A stretch of 64,000 bases of DNA from Haloactinopolyspora alba (GCF_003014555.1 NZ_PYGE01000006.1:62001-126000), one strand, 5' to 3'. Positions 44,724 to 52,577 are shown, counted from the stretch's first letter. The notes: generated from the sequence alone by a model not told the origin. Program-made: numbers and translations.

Positions 44724-44730
44724 TAGTGCA
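44718..44730 (-). promoter_or_regulatory. 13-bp junction site TGCACTAGTGAGA, copy 4
   Basis: On the minus strand TGCACTAGTGAGA spans the TAG stop of one gene and the GTG start of the next. The other copies are at 53108, 54410 and 54887, all in the same orientation. Confidence 0.5.
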
Positions 44731-44971
44731 CTCCGATCGCATTCATGTCGTTGTGCGCGTGCCGAGACTGGCTCGTCAGGTGCCAGCCCTCGCATGCGCC
44801 GCACTCGTAGTAGCGGTTCTCCACGTACAGCCCTCGGCGCGTGCCGTGGGCGTCGGCCTTCCGGCGCCGGCTCGTCTGGCTCCGACCGAGCGCCTTCTCA
44901 GCGTCCCGCTCCGTGGCGAACGACCTCTTGCCGGCCTCGTGGCACCAGGTGGATTCAACTCGACGGCTCAC
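44723..44971 (-). CDS. Small basic phage protein, possible zinc finger
   Basis: 82 residues from GTG 44971. The pattern C-x-x-C-x-x-x-H in YYECGACEGWHLTSQ with an upstream Arg/Lys-rich stretch (GRSQTSRRRKADAHGTRRG) suggests a nucleic-acid-binding zinc ribbon. Similar short proteins occur in many actinophages. Function unknown. Confidence 0.65.
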   Translation of the reverse strand: MSRRVESTWCHEAGKRSFATERDAEKALGRSQTSRRRKADAHGTRRGLYVENRYYECGACEGWHLTSQSRHAHNDMNAIGVH

Positions 44972-44990
44972 GAGGCCGCCCCCTCTCTGT

Positions 44991-45416
44991 TCACGTCGTG
45001 TACTTCTTGCACTTGCAGGTCTTGACCACGCATCCGTTCACCTCCGGGTGCTCGTGCGTGACCTTCGGGTGGTTGCATGCGGCGCACGCTGGATTGGGGT
45101 CGGCGTCCAGTTCTTCGACGGCGCGTTCCCTGTTCGATACGGACCGCACGGGGAACACGCCAACCTCACCGCCGAGCCCCAGCTCACCCGAGTTGATGGC
45201 CTTGAACGCCTCGTTTTCCGACGGCACCGGCCCGTACAGCAGGTTGTTGCCGCCGTTGCGGGACGCCACTACGTACCAGTCACGGTCCAGCAACAGGCGC
45301 ATGGTCGTGGTGACCACCGCCCGGGCCAGCTTCTCGGCGCTCTCGTACGTGTCGTCCTCGAGGACGTCGGTGATGGCCTGGATCTCGTCCTTACGGGCCG
45401 TCAGCCGAACCTTCAC
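44991..45416 (-). CDS. Hypothetical phage protein with C-terminal Cys cluster
   Basis: 141 residues from GTG 45416. The N-terminal part is helical (LTARKDEIQAITDVLEDDTY); the C-terminus holds C-x-x-C (ACAACNHPKVTHEHPEVNGC) and KTCKCKK, a likely zinc site. No family recognised. Overlaps the upstream gene by 26 bp. Confidence 0.65.
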   Translation of the reverse strand: MKVRLTARKDEIQAITDVLEDDTYESAEKLARAVVTTTMRLLLDRDWYVVASRNGGNNLLYGPVPSENEAFKAINSGELGLGGEVGVFPVRSVSNRERAVEELDADPNPACAACNHPKVTHEHPEVNGCVVKTCKCKKYTT

Positions 45417-45612
45417 CAGCGATCACCGCCCTTGCCACCTCTCGAGGTTGAGCCTCTGTTGCCACGGCGTCTGCGTGGGTGCGTAGGAAGATCAAGCTCC
45501 CCTTGATCCCCGGCGCCTGGCCCGGTCGTGGCTTGTCGCGCCACGGCAGGATTGCGTCAACGGCGTCCGGATTGATGAACTGGTCGCCACCCAGATCCAG
45601 AAGCCGGGTCAA
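45391..45612 (-). CDS. Small hypothetical phage protein
   Basis: 73 residues if started at the TTG 45612, which overlaps the upstream stop (TTGA). The sequence DLGGDQFINPDAVDAILPWR then GSLIFLRTHADAVATEAQPR resembles short phage proteins of the kind that read 'the residue/flagellar FlbD-like' but is too short to assign. It overlaps the downstream gene by 26 bp. Confidence 0.5.
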   Translation of the reverse strand: MTRLLDLGGDQFINPDAVDAILPWRDKPRPGQAPGIKGSLIFLRTHADAVATEAQPREVARAVIAGEGSADGP

Positions 45613-46100
45613 CTGCGGGTCACCACCAGTCCGTTGCCCAGGTCCAGGTCCTGGCCGACGACGACCCCCGCGATCTTCTCGATCGGCACGTACGACAGCG
45701 CGGTCAGGAGGTCGCGCTGTGCGGCGCGCCGGTTCAGCTCTCCGGTCAGCTCGCTCAGCGCCCGCAGGTCCTCGTTGATCGTGGCGTCCAGGTGCTGCCA
45801 CTGGAGGACCCGATCGGACATGGCGTGGTACGCCACTTCGAGGTCCTCGTCAGCCATCTCGGGCACGGTCGTGCGCCCCGGCTCGACGGCCGAGGTTGCA
45901 CCCTCGACGTGACGCGGCCCCACCCACTCAAACAGCGGGCCGCGACTACTCGCGCCCTCGACGTAGTACGGCAGGTCATGGTCGCCGGGGTCGACCTTGA
46001 CTACCGTCACCTCGGCGCCGATGTCGAGACCATGCACGACGACGCCGCACTCCTTGTTGTCGACGATGCGGACCTTGTCGCCTACCTTGAACTCAGTCAC
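45609..46100 (-). CDS. Phage protein with N-terminal SH3-like domain
   Basis: 163 residues from GTG 46100 (GTGA overlap upstream). The N-terminal 70 residues form an SH3/KOW-like beta barrel (FKVGDKVRIVDNKECGVVVH, GAEVTVVKVDPGDHDLPYYV). A helical part follows (LEVAYHAMSDRVLQWQHLDA). It shares its opening pattern with the 68-residue gene at 47292 and the 56-residue gene at 54450, so three small proteins of the phage use this barrel. Role unknown. Confidence 0.65.
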   Translation of the reverse strand: MTEFKVGDKVRIVDNKECGVVVHGLDIGAEVTVVKVDPGDHDLPYYVEGASSRGPLFEWVGPRHVEGATSAVEPGRTTVPEMADEDLEVAYHAMSDRVLQWQHLDATINEDLRALSELTGELNRRAAQRDLLTALSYVPIEKIAGVVVGQDLDLGNGLVVTRS

Positions 46101-46732
46101 TGGTCGTTCTCCTTGATCAGTTTCTCGATGATGTGTGCATGAACGGGAGTTAGGTCCCATGCGTCCAGGCCGACGTGGACTTGCAGAGCGCTTCCATGAG
46201 GCGCCCATGACGAGCCAGCCAGGCCGGGATTCCAGTCGGCGTATGCGCCGTGCGCTCGCTGGTCGGTGCGGTGCGTGTGTCCGTGCAGCAGAACGCCGCC
46301 CTCATCGAAAGGGATGCGCCAGTGCCGGAACTGTCGCTCCCGACCATCCCCTGCGCGCTCGCCGGACCACGGAAAGTGGCTCAGCAGGACGTCACGCCCG
46401 GCGAGCTTCACCCGCCCGGCCATGGCCACGTACTCGAAGACGTTGCCGTAGCGAGCCAGCGCCTGCGCCGCGCGCCGGTGCATCGGATGGGCCGCATCGT
46501 GATTGCCCACAATCAGTCGCTTGCGACCGGGCAGCCCATGCAGCAGGTCCAGTGCATAGTCCTCGGCTCCGCACGAAAAGTCGCCGAGCACCCACACGAT
46601 GTCCCTCTCGCCAACCACCGAGGCCCAGCGCTCGCCGATCTCCTTGTCGTGCTCGACGGCACATTCAAACCCTCGCAGGCCGGCGACCTTCTCGTGGCCG
46701 AGGTGCAGGTCGCTGGTGAATAGGTGTCTCAC
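46097..46732 (-). CDS. Calcineurin-like metallophosphoesterase
   Basis: 211 residues with the metallophosphatase motifs in order: SDLHLGHEKV (D-x-H), VWVLGDFSCG (G-D), LIVGNHDAAHP (G-N-H-D), LLSHFPWSG (H) and LLHGHTHRTDQ (G-H-x-H). Phage members hydrolyse phosphodiesters or nucleotides; substrate unknown. GTG/ATG overlaps link it to both neighbours. Confidence 0.9.
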   Translation of the reverse strand: MRHLFTSDLHLGHEKVAGLRGFECAVEHDKEIGERWASVVGERDIVWVLGDFSCGAEDYALDLLHGLPGRKRLIVGNHDAAHPMHRRAAQALARYGNVFEYVAMAGRVKLAGRDVLLSHFPWSGERAGDGRERQFRHWRIPFDEGGVLLHGHTHRTDQRAHGAYADWNPGLAGSSWAPHGSALQVHVGLDAWDLTPVHAHIIEKLIKENDQ

Positions 46733-47295
46733 TCGGCTCTGCTCCTCTCGTAGATATCGGCGATCGCTTGGCGGTCGCCCTCGGTCAGGTGCCCGACCTC
46801 GGTGTAGCCGGTCGGGTGCATCACGGTCGTGCCGTCGCCGTGGCCAAGCCCTGCGGCGTGACCCAGCTCGTGGCGGATCGCAGCGGCCCAGCTCTCCGGC
46901 GTGTGCCGGTACGCCTGGTCGACGTTCAGCCAGATGGTTGCGCTGGCGAACAGCTCGGGGTCGTGCTCCATGCGCTCACCCTTGAACCACGCGCTGTAGC
47001 AGCAGTCCTCGGCCATGCGCGTCACGACCCGCACGACGTTGCCGTGGTGGGTGCAGTCGTCCTTGACGACGAGCCGCACTGGCAGGTCGCGGAAGTCAGC
47101 CGCAGCCTCCCGCACGGGGAACCCAGCGGTCTCGTCTTGTACGCACACCAGCGGAGCCACGCCCGGCCATCGGCCGAGCGATTCCTCGCGGGTCACGCCA
47201 GCGTCGAGCTGCGGCAGGTCACCACCTGCCGCCGACGTCGGCAACAGAACGCCGGCCACCACCAGAGCCACGCCGGCCAGGGTCCTGAGCATCAC
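46729..47295 (-). CDS. Secreted metzincin-type zinc metalloprotease
   Basis: 188 residues. An N-terminal signal peptide (LRTLAGVALVVAGVLLPTSAAGG) is followed by a matrixin-like domain. The zinc site is AAIRHELGHAAGLGHGDG (H-E-x-x-H-x-x-G-x-x-H) with the downstream Met-turn TVMHPTGY. All catalytic residues are present. CVQD, DDCTHHG and EDCCYS may form disulfides outside the cell. An exported protease in a phage early operon is uncommon and could be expressed from the lysogen. Confidence 0.88.
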   Translation of the reverse strand: MMLRTLAGVALVVAGVLLPTSAAGGDLPQLDAGVTREESLGRWPGVAPLVCVQDETAGFPVREAAADFRDLPVRLVVKDDCTHHGNVVRVVTRMAEDCCYSAWFKGERMEHDPELFASATIWLNVDQAYRHTPESWAAAIRHELGHAAGLGHGDGTTVMHPTGYTEVGHLTEGDRQAIADIYERSRAE

Positions 47296-47498
47296 GGCTC
47301 ACCCGCCCTGCGGATGTGGCGCGGGAGCACCCACTGGACGAGGTGATGGCGCGAGGAGCGGTCGATCACCCGAACCTCAGTCCTGTCGACGTCGATCACC
47401 TCGACCAGGGTTCCGACGTCGAGGTAGTGATACGGCTCGTGCTCCTCGAAGTCGTTGGAGACGACCTCGACCTTGTCGCCGATGTTGAACTTGACCAT
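47292..47498 (-). CDS. Small SH3/KOW-like phage protein
   Basis: 68 residues: FNIGDKVEVVSNDFEEHEPY, then VGTLVEVIDVDRTEVRVIDR, a small beta-barrel opening shared with the gene at 45609. The protease gene start overlaps its stop (ATGA). Function unknown. Confidence 0.65.
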   Translation of the reverse strand: MVKFNIGDKVEVVSNDFEEHEPYHYLDVGTLVEVIDVDRTEVRVIDRSSRHHLVQWVLPRHIRRAGEP

Positions 47499-47505
47499 TT
47501 GCTGA

Positions 47506-48132
47506 TCACTCCTCAGTAGTCACGGGCGCCGGGTCGGCGCCCTCGGTGCGGAACTTGGCCGCGAGCCTCTTGCCCGTGGCCAGTGAGCTGTCGATGCGCT
47601 CGGCCAGCACGGCGCCCGTCATGGGTCCGTGGTGCAGCCACGCCTCACGCGCAGCCACCTCGTACGGCGACCGGCTCGGCGGCTCAGGCCCTGGCTCGGG
47701 CGTGGGGTCAGGTGCTGGCTCAGGCTCAGGCACCTGAGCCTTGGCGTCAGCCCGGCTCACCATCTGCGTCAGGTGGAAGCCGAAGCCCAGGACGACGGGC
47801 GGCAGCGCCGCCACGGCCTGGGCCTGCCAGGTGGTCAGCGTCAGCGCGCCGACCGTCACCGGGTGAGCGTGCAAGGCGTTCGCCCACACACTCACCGCGC
47901 CCAGCAGGACCAGCAGGGTCCATGGGTAGGTCGCGGCCCGTCCGGACAGCCGGGTCACCACGCGCGCCGCCAGGATGGCGAAGCCGTCGAGGATCACCGG
48001 CAGTCCAGCGGCCAGCACCGGACCGAGTCCGGCCGCTACGCCGACGTCGTACAGAGCGCGTGCCGACATGGCGATCGCGACCACCAGCATCAGCCGCAGC
48101 GCGTTGCGCTCAAGTCGGCCGGTCGACGGCAT
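47506..48132 (-). CDS. DUF2637 membrane protein
   Basis: 208 residues from the ATG at 48132, preceded by GGAGGACAGTC. Four to five membrane segments (NALRLMLVVAIAMSARALYD, GPVLAAGLPVILDGFAILAA, TYPWTLLVLLGAVSVWANAL) and a Pro/Glu linker lead to a C-terminal winged-helix-like part (HGPMTGAVLAERIDSSLATG). This is the DUF2637 layout common on actinomycete integrative elements and phages, sometimes called Spd-like or transfer-associated. First gene of the leftward integrase-side operon. Confidence 0.8.
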   Translation of the reverse strand: MPSTGRLERNALRLMLVVAIAMSARALYDVGVAAGLGPVLAAGLPVILDGFAILAARVVTRLSGRAATYPWTLLVLLGAVSVWANALHAHPVTVGALTLTTWQAQAVAALPPVVLGFGFHLTQMVSRADAKAQVPEPEPAPDPTPEPGPEPPSRSPYEVAAREAWLHHGPMTGAVLAERIDSSLATGKRLAAKFRTEGADPAPVTTEE

Positions 48133-48182
48133 GACTGTCCTCCTTCGTTGCGAGATGGGAACTGGTGTTCGAAACTGGGTGC

Positions 48183-48470
48183 ATGGGTATGTCAGAGCGG
48201 GGACAACCGCCGCACGTGTTGAAGTGGCAGGCCGTGCTAAACGAGCACTGGCCCGCAGAGCCACGCCGCTTCAAGAACCGAGAGCCGGGGATCGACGTCC
48301 GGGTGCGCGTGGTCTGGGAAGAGGATGGCGAGGAGTTCCTCGCGGGCGTGGCTCGCCGCTGGGGCGACGCCAACGTCTATGTCGAGGTGCGAGACACCAC
48401 CGGGCGTCTCAGCTCAAACGGAGTGTGGGTGAAGCCGATCGACGTCTACCGCATGGGCGACAAGCGGTAG
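48183..48470 (+). CDS. Hypothetical phage protein
   Basis: About 95 residues, divergent from the DUF2637 gene. ATG at 48183 or 48189. HVLKWQAVLNEHWPAEPRRF, then DVRVRVVWEEDGEEFLAGVA and GVWVKPIDVYRMGDKR suggest a small beta-rich protein. No family recognised and no strong ribosome binding site. Confidence 0.55.
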   Translation: MGMSERGQPPHVLKWQAVLNEHWPAEPRRFKNREPGIDVRVRVVWEEDGEEFLAGVARRWGDANVYVEVRDTTGRLSSNGVWVKPIDVYRMGDKR

Positions 48471-48529
48471 GCATGAGCGCGACCCCCTCCCGGCATGGGG
48501 AGAGGGCCGCGTTCGGGGGCAAGTTCAGG

Positions 48530-48625
48530 TCAGCCGAACTCGCCGTCCTTGACGCCAGCGATGAAGGCCGACCACCCCCAAGGCGCAGAGCGTAACGGAC
48601 TCCCCGGACGAATTGGGGTGCGCAA
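48530..48625 (-). pseudogene. Remnant of a DUF397 gene
   Basis: The minus-strand frame ending at 48530 reads SPLRSAPWGWSAFIAGVKDG followed by EFG and a stop. This closely resembles the C-terminus of DUF397 proteins, the small partners of XRE/DUF5753 regulators in Streptomyces and relatives. The upstream half is not recognisable and has no good start. It lies in the 244-bp gap (48471-48714) opposite to the regulator module, so the module may have lost or replaced this partner. Confidence 0.5.
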
Positions 48626-48661
48626 GTTCGTGCAAGTTCCCTTGTGGTCGACGCTCGGCCC

Positions 48662-48677
48662 GTGCAAGATCGGGCAC
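48662..48677 (+). promoter_or_regulatory. Operator candidate O1, GTGCAAGATCGGGCAC
   Basis: A GTGC-N8-GCAC dyad, 37 bp before the start of the 74-residue gene. It matches the site at 50301-50316 at 13 of 16 positions. Further half-sites (GCGCAAGTT, GTGCAAGTT) occur at 48620-48640. Confidence 0.5.
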
Positions 48678-48714
48678 ACACGCAAGTCACGTTCCCCGGA
48701 CCCAGGAGACCATC

Positions 48715-48939
48715 ATGGCCCTGATCAAGCTCGGCAAGGACACGAACTCCCCAGTCAACAACTCCCCGACGGTGTACCTGGACGACGAGACGGACAACTA
48801 CGTGCTCCAGGGGTGGAAGGTCACGGACCCTGAGCGGCTGGCTCAGATGGACATTCCCGAGCATGAGACCGTGATCGAGTTCCCCAAGCGCATGATGCAG
48901 TTCTTCCCGGAGGTGAACGGTGGCGGAGCCGACGTTTGA
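48715..48939 (+). CDS. Small protein of the regulator module
   Basis: 74 residues from the ATG at 48715, preceded by AGGAG. It reads IKLGKDTNSPVNNSPTVYLD, then YVLQGWKVTDPERLAQMDIP and ETVIEFPKRMMQFFPEVNGG. Proteins of this type precede DUF6879 genes in actinomycetes. It overlaps the next gene by 20 bp. Probably a modulator within the module; no biochemical role is known to me. Confidence 0.7.
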   Translation: MALIKLGKDTNSPVNNSPTVYLDDETDNYVLQGWKVTDPERLAQMDIPEHETVIEFPKRMMQFFPEVNGGGADV

Positions 48940-49429
48940 GGAGCTGCTGCACGGCAGCCGCCGTCGCGCCGTGCACCTGGAGATGCGCGACGGATACTCG
49001 CGCAACGACCCGGTCTTCATCGACTGGGCGGCCGGGCAGCCCGTCGACCCTGCCGAGCGCTACCGGCCCTGGCCCGAAATGGTGCGAGAGAACACCGGTC
49101 GCGGCGTCGAGATGCTGCGCGCACGGATCGTGTCGGAACCGATCAGCGAGTACATCCGATTTGAGGGCGAGGTAACCAAGGACCTCAACATCGCCGCAGG
49201 GGAGGACGTGCGCTGGCTACCCAGGCGACGCGCAACCGACCTGACCCTGCCCGGTAACGACTTCTGGCTCTTCGACGACGGCCCAGCCCTGATCAACCAC
49301 TTCGACGGCGAGGGCGACTCCACCGAACACGAGATCATCGACGACCCATCCATCGTGAGCCTACTCGCGTCGGCGTTTGACGCGGTGTGGGAGCGGGCAG
49401 TGCCGCACGCGGAGTACTGGCCGGCGTAG
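48920..49429 (+). CDS. DUF6879 family protein
   Basis: 169 residues from GTG 48920. FEELLHGSRRRAVHLEMRDG, then EMLRARIVSEPISEYIRFEG, EDVRWLPRRRATDLTLPGND and FWLFDDGPALINHFDGEG are characteristic of DUF6879, found beside XRE/DUF5753 regulators. Function unknown. It lies between the 74-residue gene and the regulator. Confidence 0.75.
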   Translation: MAEPTFEELLHGSRRRAVHLEMRDGYSRNDPVFIDWAAGQPVDPAERYRPWPEMVRENTGRGVEMLRARIVSEPISEYIRFEGEVTKDLNIAAGEDVRWLPRRRATDLTLPGNDFWLFDDGPALINHFDGEGDSTEHEIIDDPSIVSLLASAFDAVWERAVPHAEYWPA

Positions 49430-49443
49430 TTCACCGAACCCCA

Positions 49444-50295
49444 TTGCCCTCCCCGTCGTCCAGCGTCCAAGAGGCCAAACGCGCCCTGGGCCGGCGTCTG
49501 CGCGAACTCCGCCAAGACGCCGGCCTCACGGCGCGGGCGCTGGCCGGCATGGCCGGGTGGCACGAGTCGAAGTGCTCTCGCATCGAGCACGGAAAAACGC
49601 CACCATCCGATGCGGACATCCGCGCATGGACGCACCACTGCGGCGTTGAGGACCAGGCCGCCGACCTCATCGCCACGGCACGCGGCATCGAAGGAATGTA
49701 CGTCGAGTGGCGCCGCCTGGAGCGCGCCGGACTCAAGCAGGCCCAAGAGACCGCCTCTCCCCTGTTCGACCGCACCAAGCGGTTCCGCGCCTACTCCTCA
49801 TGGCTGCTCCCGGGGCCACTCCAGACCGAGGGCTACACCCGGTCGATTCTCCAGGCGACCGCCGAGCGTCGGAACCTCGGCCACGACATCGAGGACGCCG
49901 TGGCCGTGCGGATGCAACGGCAGCGAGTTCTACATGAGGGTGACCACCGATTCGCCATCGTCGTCGAGGAATCAACGCTCCGGACGATGATCGGCGGGCC
50001 CGACGTGATGGCGGGCCAGCTCGGCCACCTGCTCTCCGTCGCCTCACTCCCCAGCGTCAGCCTCGGCATCATCCCCAGCACAGCGGACCGCAGCGCGCTG
50101 CACCCGGTCGAAGACTTCTGGATCTTCGACGACACGCAAGTCAACGTCGAACTCGTCTCGGCCTGGCTCACGATCACCCAGCCGGGCGAGATCGCCATGT
50201 ACGCACAGACCTTCGCCGCTCTGGTCGACCTTGCCGTCCACGGCCGTACCGCGCGGTCACTCATCACGGCGGCCATCGACGCCCTCGACGCGTAG
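49444..50295 (+). CDS. XRE-family regulator with DUF5753 effector domain
   Basis: 283 residues if started at TTG 49444 (PSPSSSVQEAKRALGRRLRE). The helix-turn-helix is LRELRQDAGLTARALAGMAG with WHESKCSRIEHGKTPPSDAD. The C-terminal DUF5753 domain includes RFRAYSSWLLPGPLQTEGYT and VRMQRQRVLHEGDHRFAIVV. Such regulators (WhiJ type) bind dyads at their own and neighbouring promoters. In a prophage it is the best candidate for the lysogeny repressor. Two GTGCAAG dyads flank the module. Confidence 0.85.
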   Translation: MPSPSSSVQEAKRALGRRLRELRQDAGLTARALAGMAGWHESKCSRIEHGKTPPSDADIRAWTHHCGVEDQAADLIATARGIEGMYVEWRRLERAGLKQAQETASPLFDRTKRFRAYSSWLLPGPLQTEGYTRSILQATAERRNLGHDIEDAVAVRMQRQRVLHEGDHRFAIVVEESTLRTMIGGPDVMAGQLGHLLSVASLPSVSLGIIPSTADRSALHPVEDFWIFDDTQVNVELVSAWLTITQPGEIAMYAQTFAALVDLAVHGRTARSLITAAIDALDA

Positions 50296-50300
50296 GGCCC

Positions 50301-50316
50301 GTGCAAGTCCGTGCAC
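50301..50316 (+). promoter_or_regulatory. Operator candidate O2, GTGCAAGTCCGTGCAC
   Basis: A GTGCA-N6-TGCAC dyad beginning 6 bp after the regulator stop and ending 37 bp before the next start. It is nearly identical to O1 at 48662-48677, and both lie the same distance (37 bp) upstream of a rightward gene. Confidence 0.5.
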
Positions 50317-50352
50317 ATTCATTGAGCACGGTGACCGGCCGTCCCTAGCGTC

Positions 50353-50778
50353 ATGAGCATGACGACGCCCGCAATGGACACGCCACCAACGACCAATGAC
50401 GGGCCGCGACGCGGAGACGACGCCACGGCCGCGCCGTACGAGTCGCACTATGAGAAGCGCCCGTGTGAGAACTGCGACCGCGTGACCAAGCACCTTGTCA
50501 CCGAGGTCTACGCAGCCGACGGCAGGCGTACCGGCGGGTTCGCCCGGTGCTGGGAGTGCCCTCCCGAGCTGCTCACAGCGTGGTTGGTCAAGAACGGAAT
50601 ACTGCACTCGGTCATCGTCACCGACGACCAGGACGTCACGGTGGCCAACCGGCCACTCGCCTACGGCAACCGAGGTAACGACGCCGCCGACTACGCACTC
50701 ACCGCGCTGGGATTCAAGCGGGTGAGCGACTGGGAGTCAGTCCGCGACGTCGCCACGTGCCGGGTTCAGTGGGTCTGA
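50353..50778 (+). CDS. Hypothetical phage protein with zinc-ribbon-like cysteines
   Basis: 141 residues. RPCENCDRVTKHLVTEVYAA and GGFARCWECPPELLTAWLVK give two C-x-x-C pairs, a likely zinc ribbon. The C-terminal half is a separate small domain (ILHSVIVTDDQDVTVANRPL). No family recognised. It follows operator O2 and runs 42 bp into the convergent gene. Confidence 0.6.
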   Translation: MSMTTPAMDTPPTTNDGPRRGDDATAAPYESHYEKRPCENCDRVTKHLVTEVYAADGRRTGGFARCWECPPELLTAWLVKNGILHSVIVTDDQDVTVANRPLAYGNRGNDAADYALTALGFKRVSDWESVRDVATCRVQWV

Positions 50779-51054
50779 TTGCGACTCCCCCTCGTCACTG
50801 GACAGTTCGTGGATGTAGCGGGCGGCCTCCGAGTGAGTCACCTCGCGCCTGCTGTCACCCGACAGCAGGCAGATGGTGCCCAGCGCGGGTGACCACGCCA
50901 CAATCAGGTCGTCGTGGGCGCTGTCGAGCGCCTGATAGATGCGCACCGCATCCATGCCCGGAATCTCGCCGCCGGGCGCGACGGGCGTCACGCGCAAGCC
51001 ACCCTTGCGGGCCAGGTCGATCAACGCTTGCGCGGCTACGGTCGGCTCGCTCAT
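50737..51054 (-). CDS. Hypothetical phage protein
   Basis: 105 residues; no family recognised. EPTVAAQALIDLARKGGLRV, then DLIVAWSPALGTICLLSGDS suggests an alpha/beta fold. Last gene of the second leftward block; its start overlaps the upstream stop (ATGA). Confidence 0.6.
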   Translation of the reverse strand: MSEPTVAAQALIDLARKGGLRVTPVAPGGEIPGMDAVRIYQALDSAHDDLIVAWSPALGTICLLSGDSRREVTHSEAARYIHELSSDEGESQSDPLNPARGDVAD

Positions 51055-51473
51055 CGGACCTCGCTCCTCTCGTCACGCACGGCGTGCGCCAGCTCGCGGA
51101 GTAGGTCGACGGCGCGGTCGTCGGACTGCGCCCACTCATCACTCAGCGACTCGCACAGGCCGGATGCGTGCTCCTCTCGCTCGGACACCTCGGCCCGCCT
51201 TGCGCTCCACTCGTCATACTCGGCGAGTAGCTGCGAGACCTGCGCGGCGGGCGCGTCATCTCCTCGCAGGTCATTCCAGGCCCCGAACGCGGGCAGTCCT
51301 GGCGCTGCGGTGACGTAGCGGATCTCGCCGTCCGGATCGTCTTCACGGTGCGCCAGCTCCGCAACGGCAGTAGCCGCCTGTTTCGTCTCGGCACGCACCA
51401 CGTACTGATACGGGGCCTCGCCGTCGTCGGCCTCCGAGCCCGTGATTGTCACGGTGAAGTCTCTTGTGTCCAT
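51051..51473 (-). CDS. Hypothetical phage protein
   Basis: 140 residues from the ATG at 51473 with GAGAGGACAAGATC upstream. A beta-rich N-terminus (DFTVTITGSEADDGEAPYQY) is followed by a helical, acidic C-terminus (LLAEYDEWSARRAEVSEREE). No family recognised. Confidence 0.65.
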   Translation of the reverse strand: MDTRDFTVTITGSEADDGEAPYQYVVRAETKQAATAVAELAHREDDPDGEIRYVTAAPGLPAFGAWNDLRGDDAPAAQVSQLLAEYDEWSARRAEVSEREEHASGLCESLSDEWAQSDDRAVDLLRELAHAVRDERSEVR

Positions 51474-51575
51474 GATCTTGTCCTCTCTCGCGTGCGGCTC
51501 TGCCCGAGCGGGCAAGGGAGCACCCGTGCCGTCCCCTCGCGCGGCACGGGTGCTCGGCCAACTCACTCGGTCAGG

Positions 51576-52577
51576 TCAGACGGTGGCCAGCAGGCGCAAC
51601 GTGTCGGCGTCGAGCTTGTCGACGCCTCCGGAGATGGCGCGCTCCATGTTTCGCTCGGCGCGCGACGCGCCCCGCACGGTGCCCATGTGATGGGTGTGCG
51701 TGTTCACCGCCGACAGCACGCCGAACGCGGTGCCGCGCCACGGCGCCACCCGTTCGTCATGGTTGTACAGCCGCCGCAGCTCACCGGCCTTGCGATCCGC
51801 GATGGACTGACCCCGCTTGGAATCACCACCGTCACCGACGTGAGCCGCCAGGAACCGCGACCACTGGTCGTCCGTCACGGTCTGCCGCGTCAGCGCTTCC
51901 ACCTGTTCGGCGAAGTCGTCGGCCACGGCGTGCACGATGCCGAGCGCGTCACGCACGTCACCGATCTTGCGGAGGCTGTTCACCGAGTGCTTGACCTTGA
52001 CCCGGTTCGCGCTCTCACCGAGCGCAGCAGACAGGGTGTTGTCACAGACAACCACTTGCACGCCCGTCTGATAGGTCGTGGCCATTGACCCGTCCATGGA
52101 CGTAGCAGCCGTGAGGAACGGCCGGTACTCCACGCCCTCGGTCTTGAGGGTGTCGGCCATCTCCACCTGCACCCACGCCACGGCCCCACCCTTGAGCAGG
52201 CCAGCAGAGCCGACCGCAAGGTCAGCATCGAGCAGGGTCTCTACGTTGTGCACGAGCCACTCGTCGTACTGGTGGATGCGGTACCCGCTCTTGAAGATGC
52301 CGAGAATCGCGCTCGTGTCGCTGCGCATGATTGCCTTGCGGTCCGGGTCGGTCATCGACAGGACGCCGTCAGGGGTCAGTGCCGACGCCGAGATCTCGCC
52401 CTCGATGGCGGTCCAGTCGAACAGCCGACGCCGAACGTCAGCCACCGGCACGGGTCCGGGGTAATGGTTCGACTCGTCGCCCTGCTCTTCGGCTCGGTAG
52501 TGCCACGCCGTACCCCGCTTGTCGGTGTATCCGATCAGGGTCTGCGTGTTGAGCCACGTGCTGGTCTCTTGCGACAT
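51576..52577 (-). CDS. DUF932/TIGR03299 phage-plasmid-like protein
   Basis: 333 residues from the ATG at 52577, preceded by GGAGAGGAGAAAG. TLIGYTDKRGTAWHYRAEEQ, then LGIFKSGYRIHQYDEWLVHN, LLKGGAVAWVQVEMADTLKT and VVVCDNTLSAALGESANRVK with KVKHSVNSLRKIGDVRDALG are typical of the DUF932 family found on phages and plasmids; function unknown. Its leader carries copy 1 of the two-hairpin RNA motif, ending 22 nt before the ATG. Confidence 0.85.
   Translation of the reverse strand: MSQETSTWLNTQTLIGYTDKRGTAWHYRAEEQGDESNHYPGPVPVADVRRRLFDWTAIEGEISASALTPDGVLSMTDPDRKAIMRSDTSAILGIFKSGYRIHQYDEWLVHNVETLLDADLAVGSAGLLKGGAVAWVQVEMADTLKTEGVEYRPFLTAATSMDGSMATTYQTGVQVVVCDNTLSAALGESANRVKVKHSVNSLRKIGDVRDALGIVHAVADDFAEQVEALTRQTVTDDQWSRFLAAHVGDGGDSKRGQSIADRKAGELRRLYNHDERVAPWRGTAFGVLSAVNTHTHHMGTVRGASRAERNMERAISGGVDKLDADTLRLLATV

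Noticed and set aside
48495-48833. 112-codon plus-strand frame
   Set aside because: Overlaps the DUF397 remnant and the operator region in a different frame, with no ribosome binding site.
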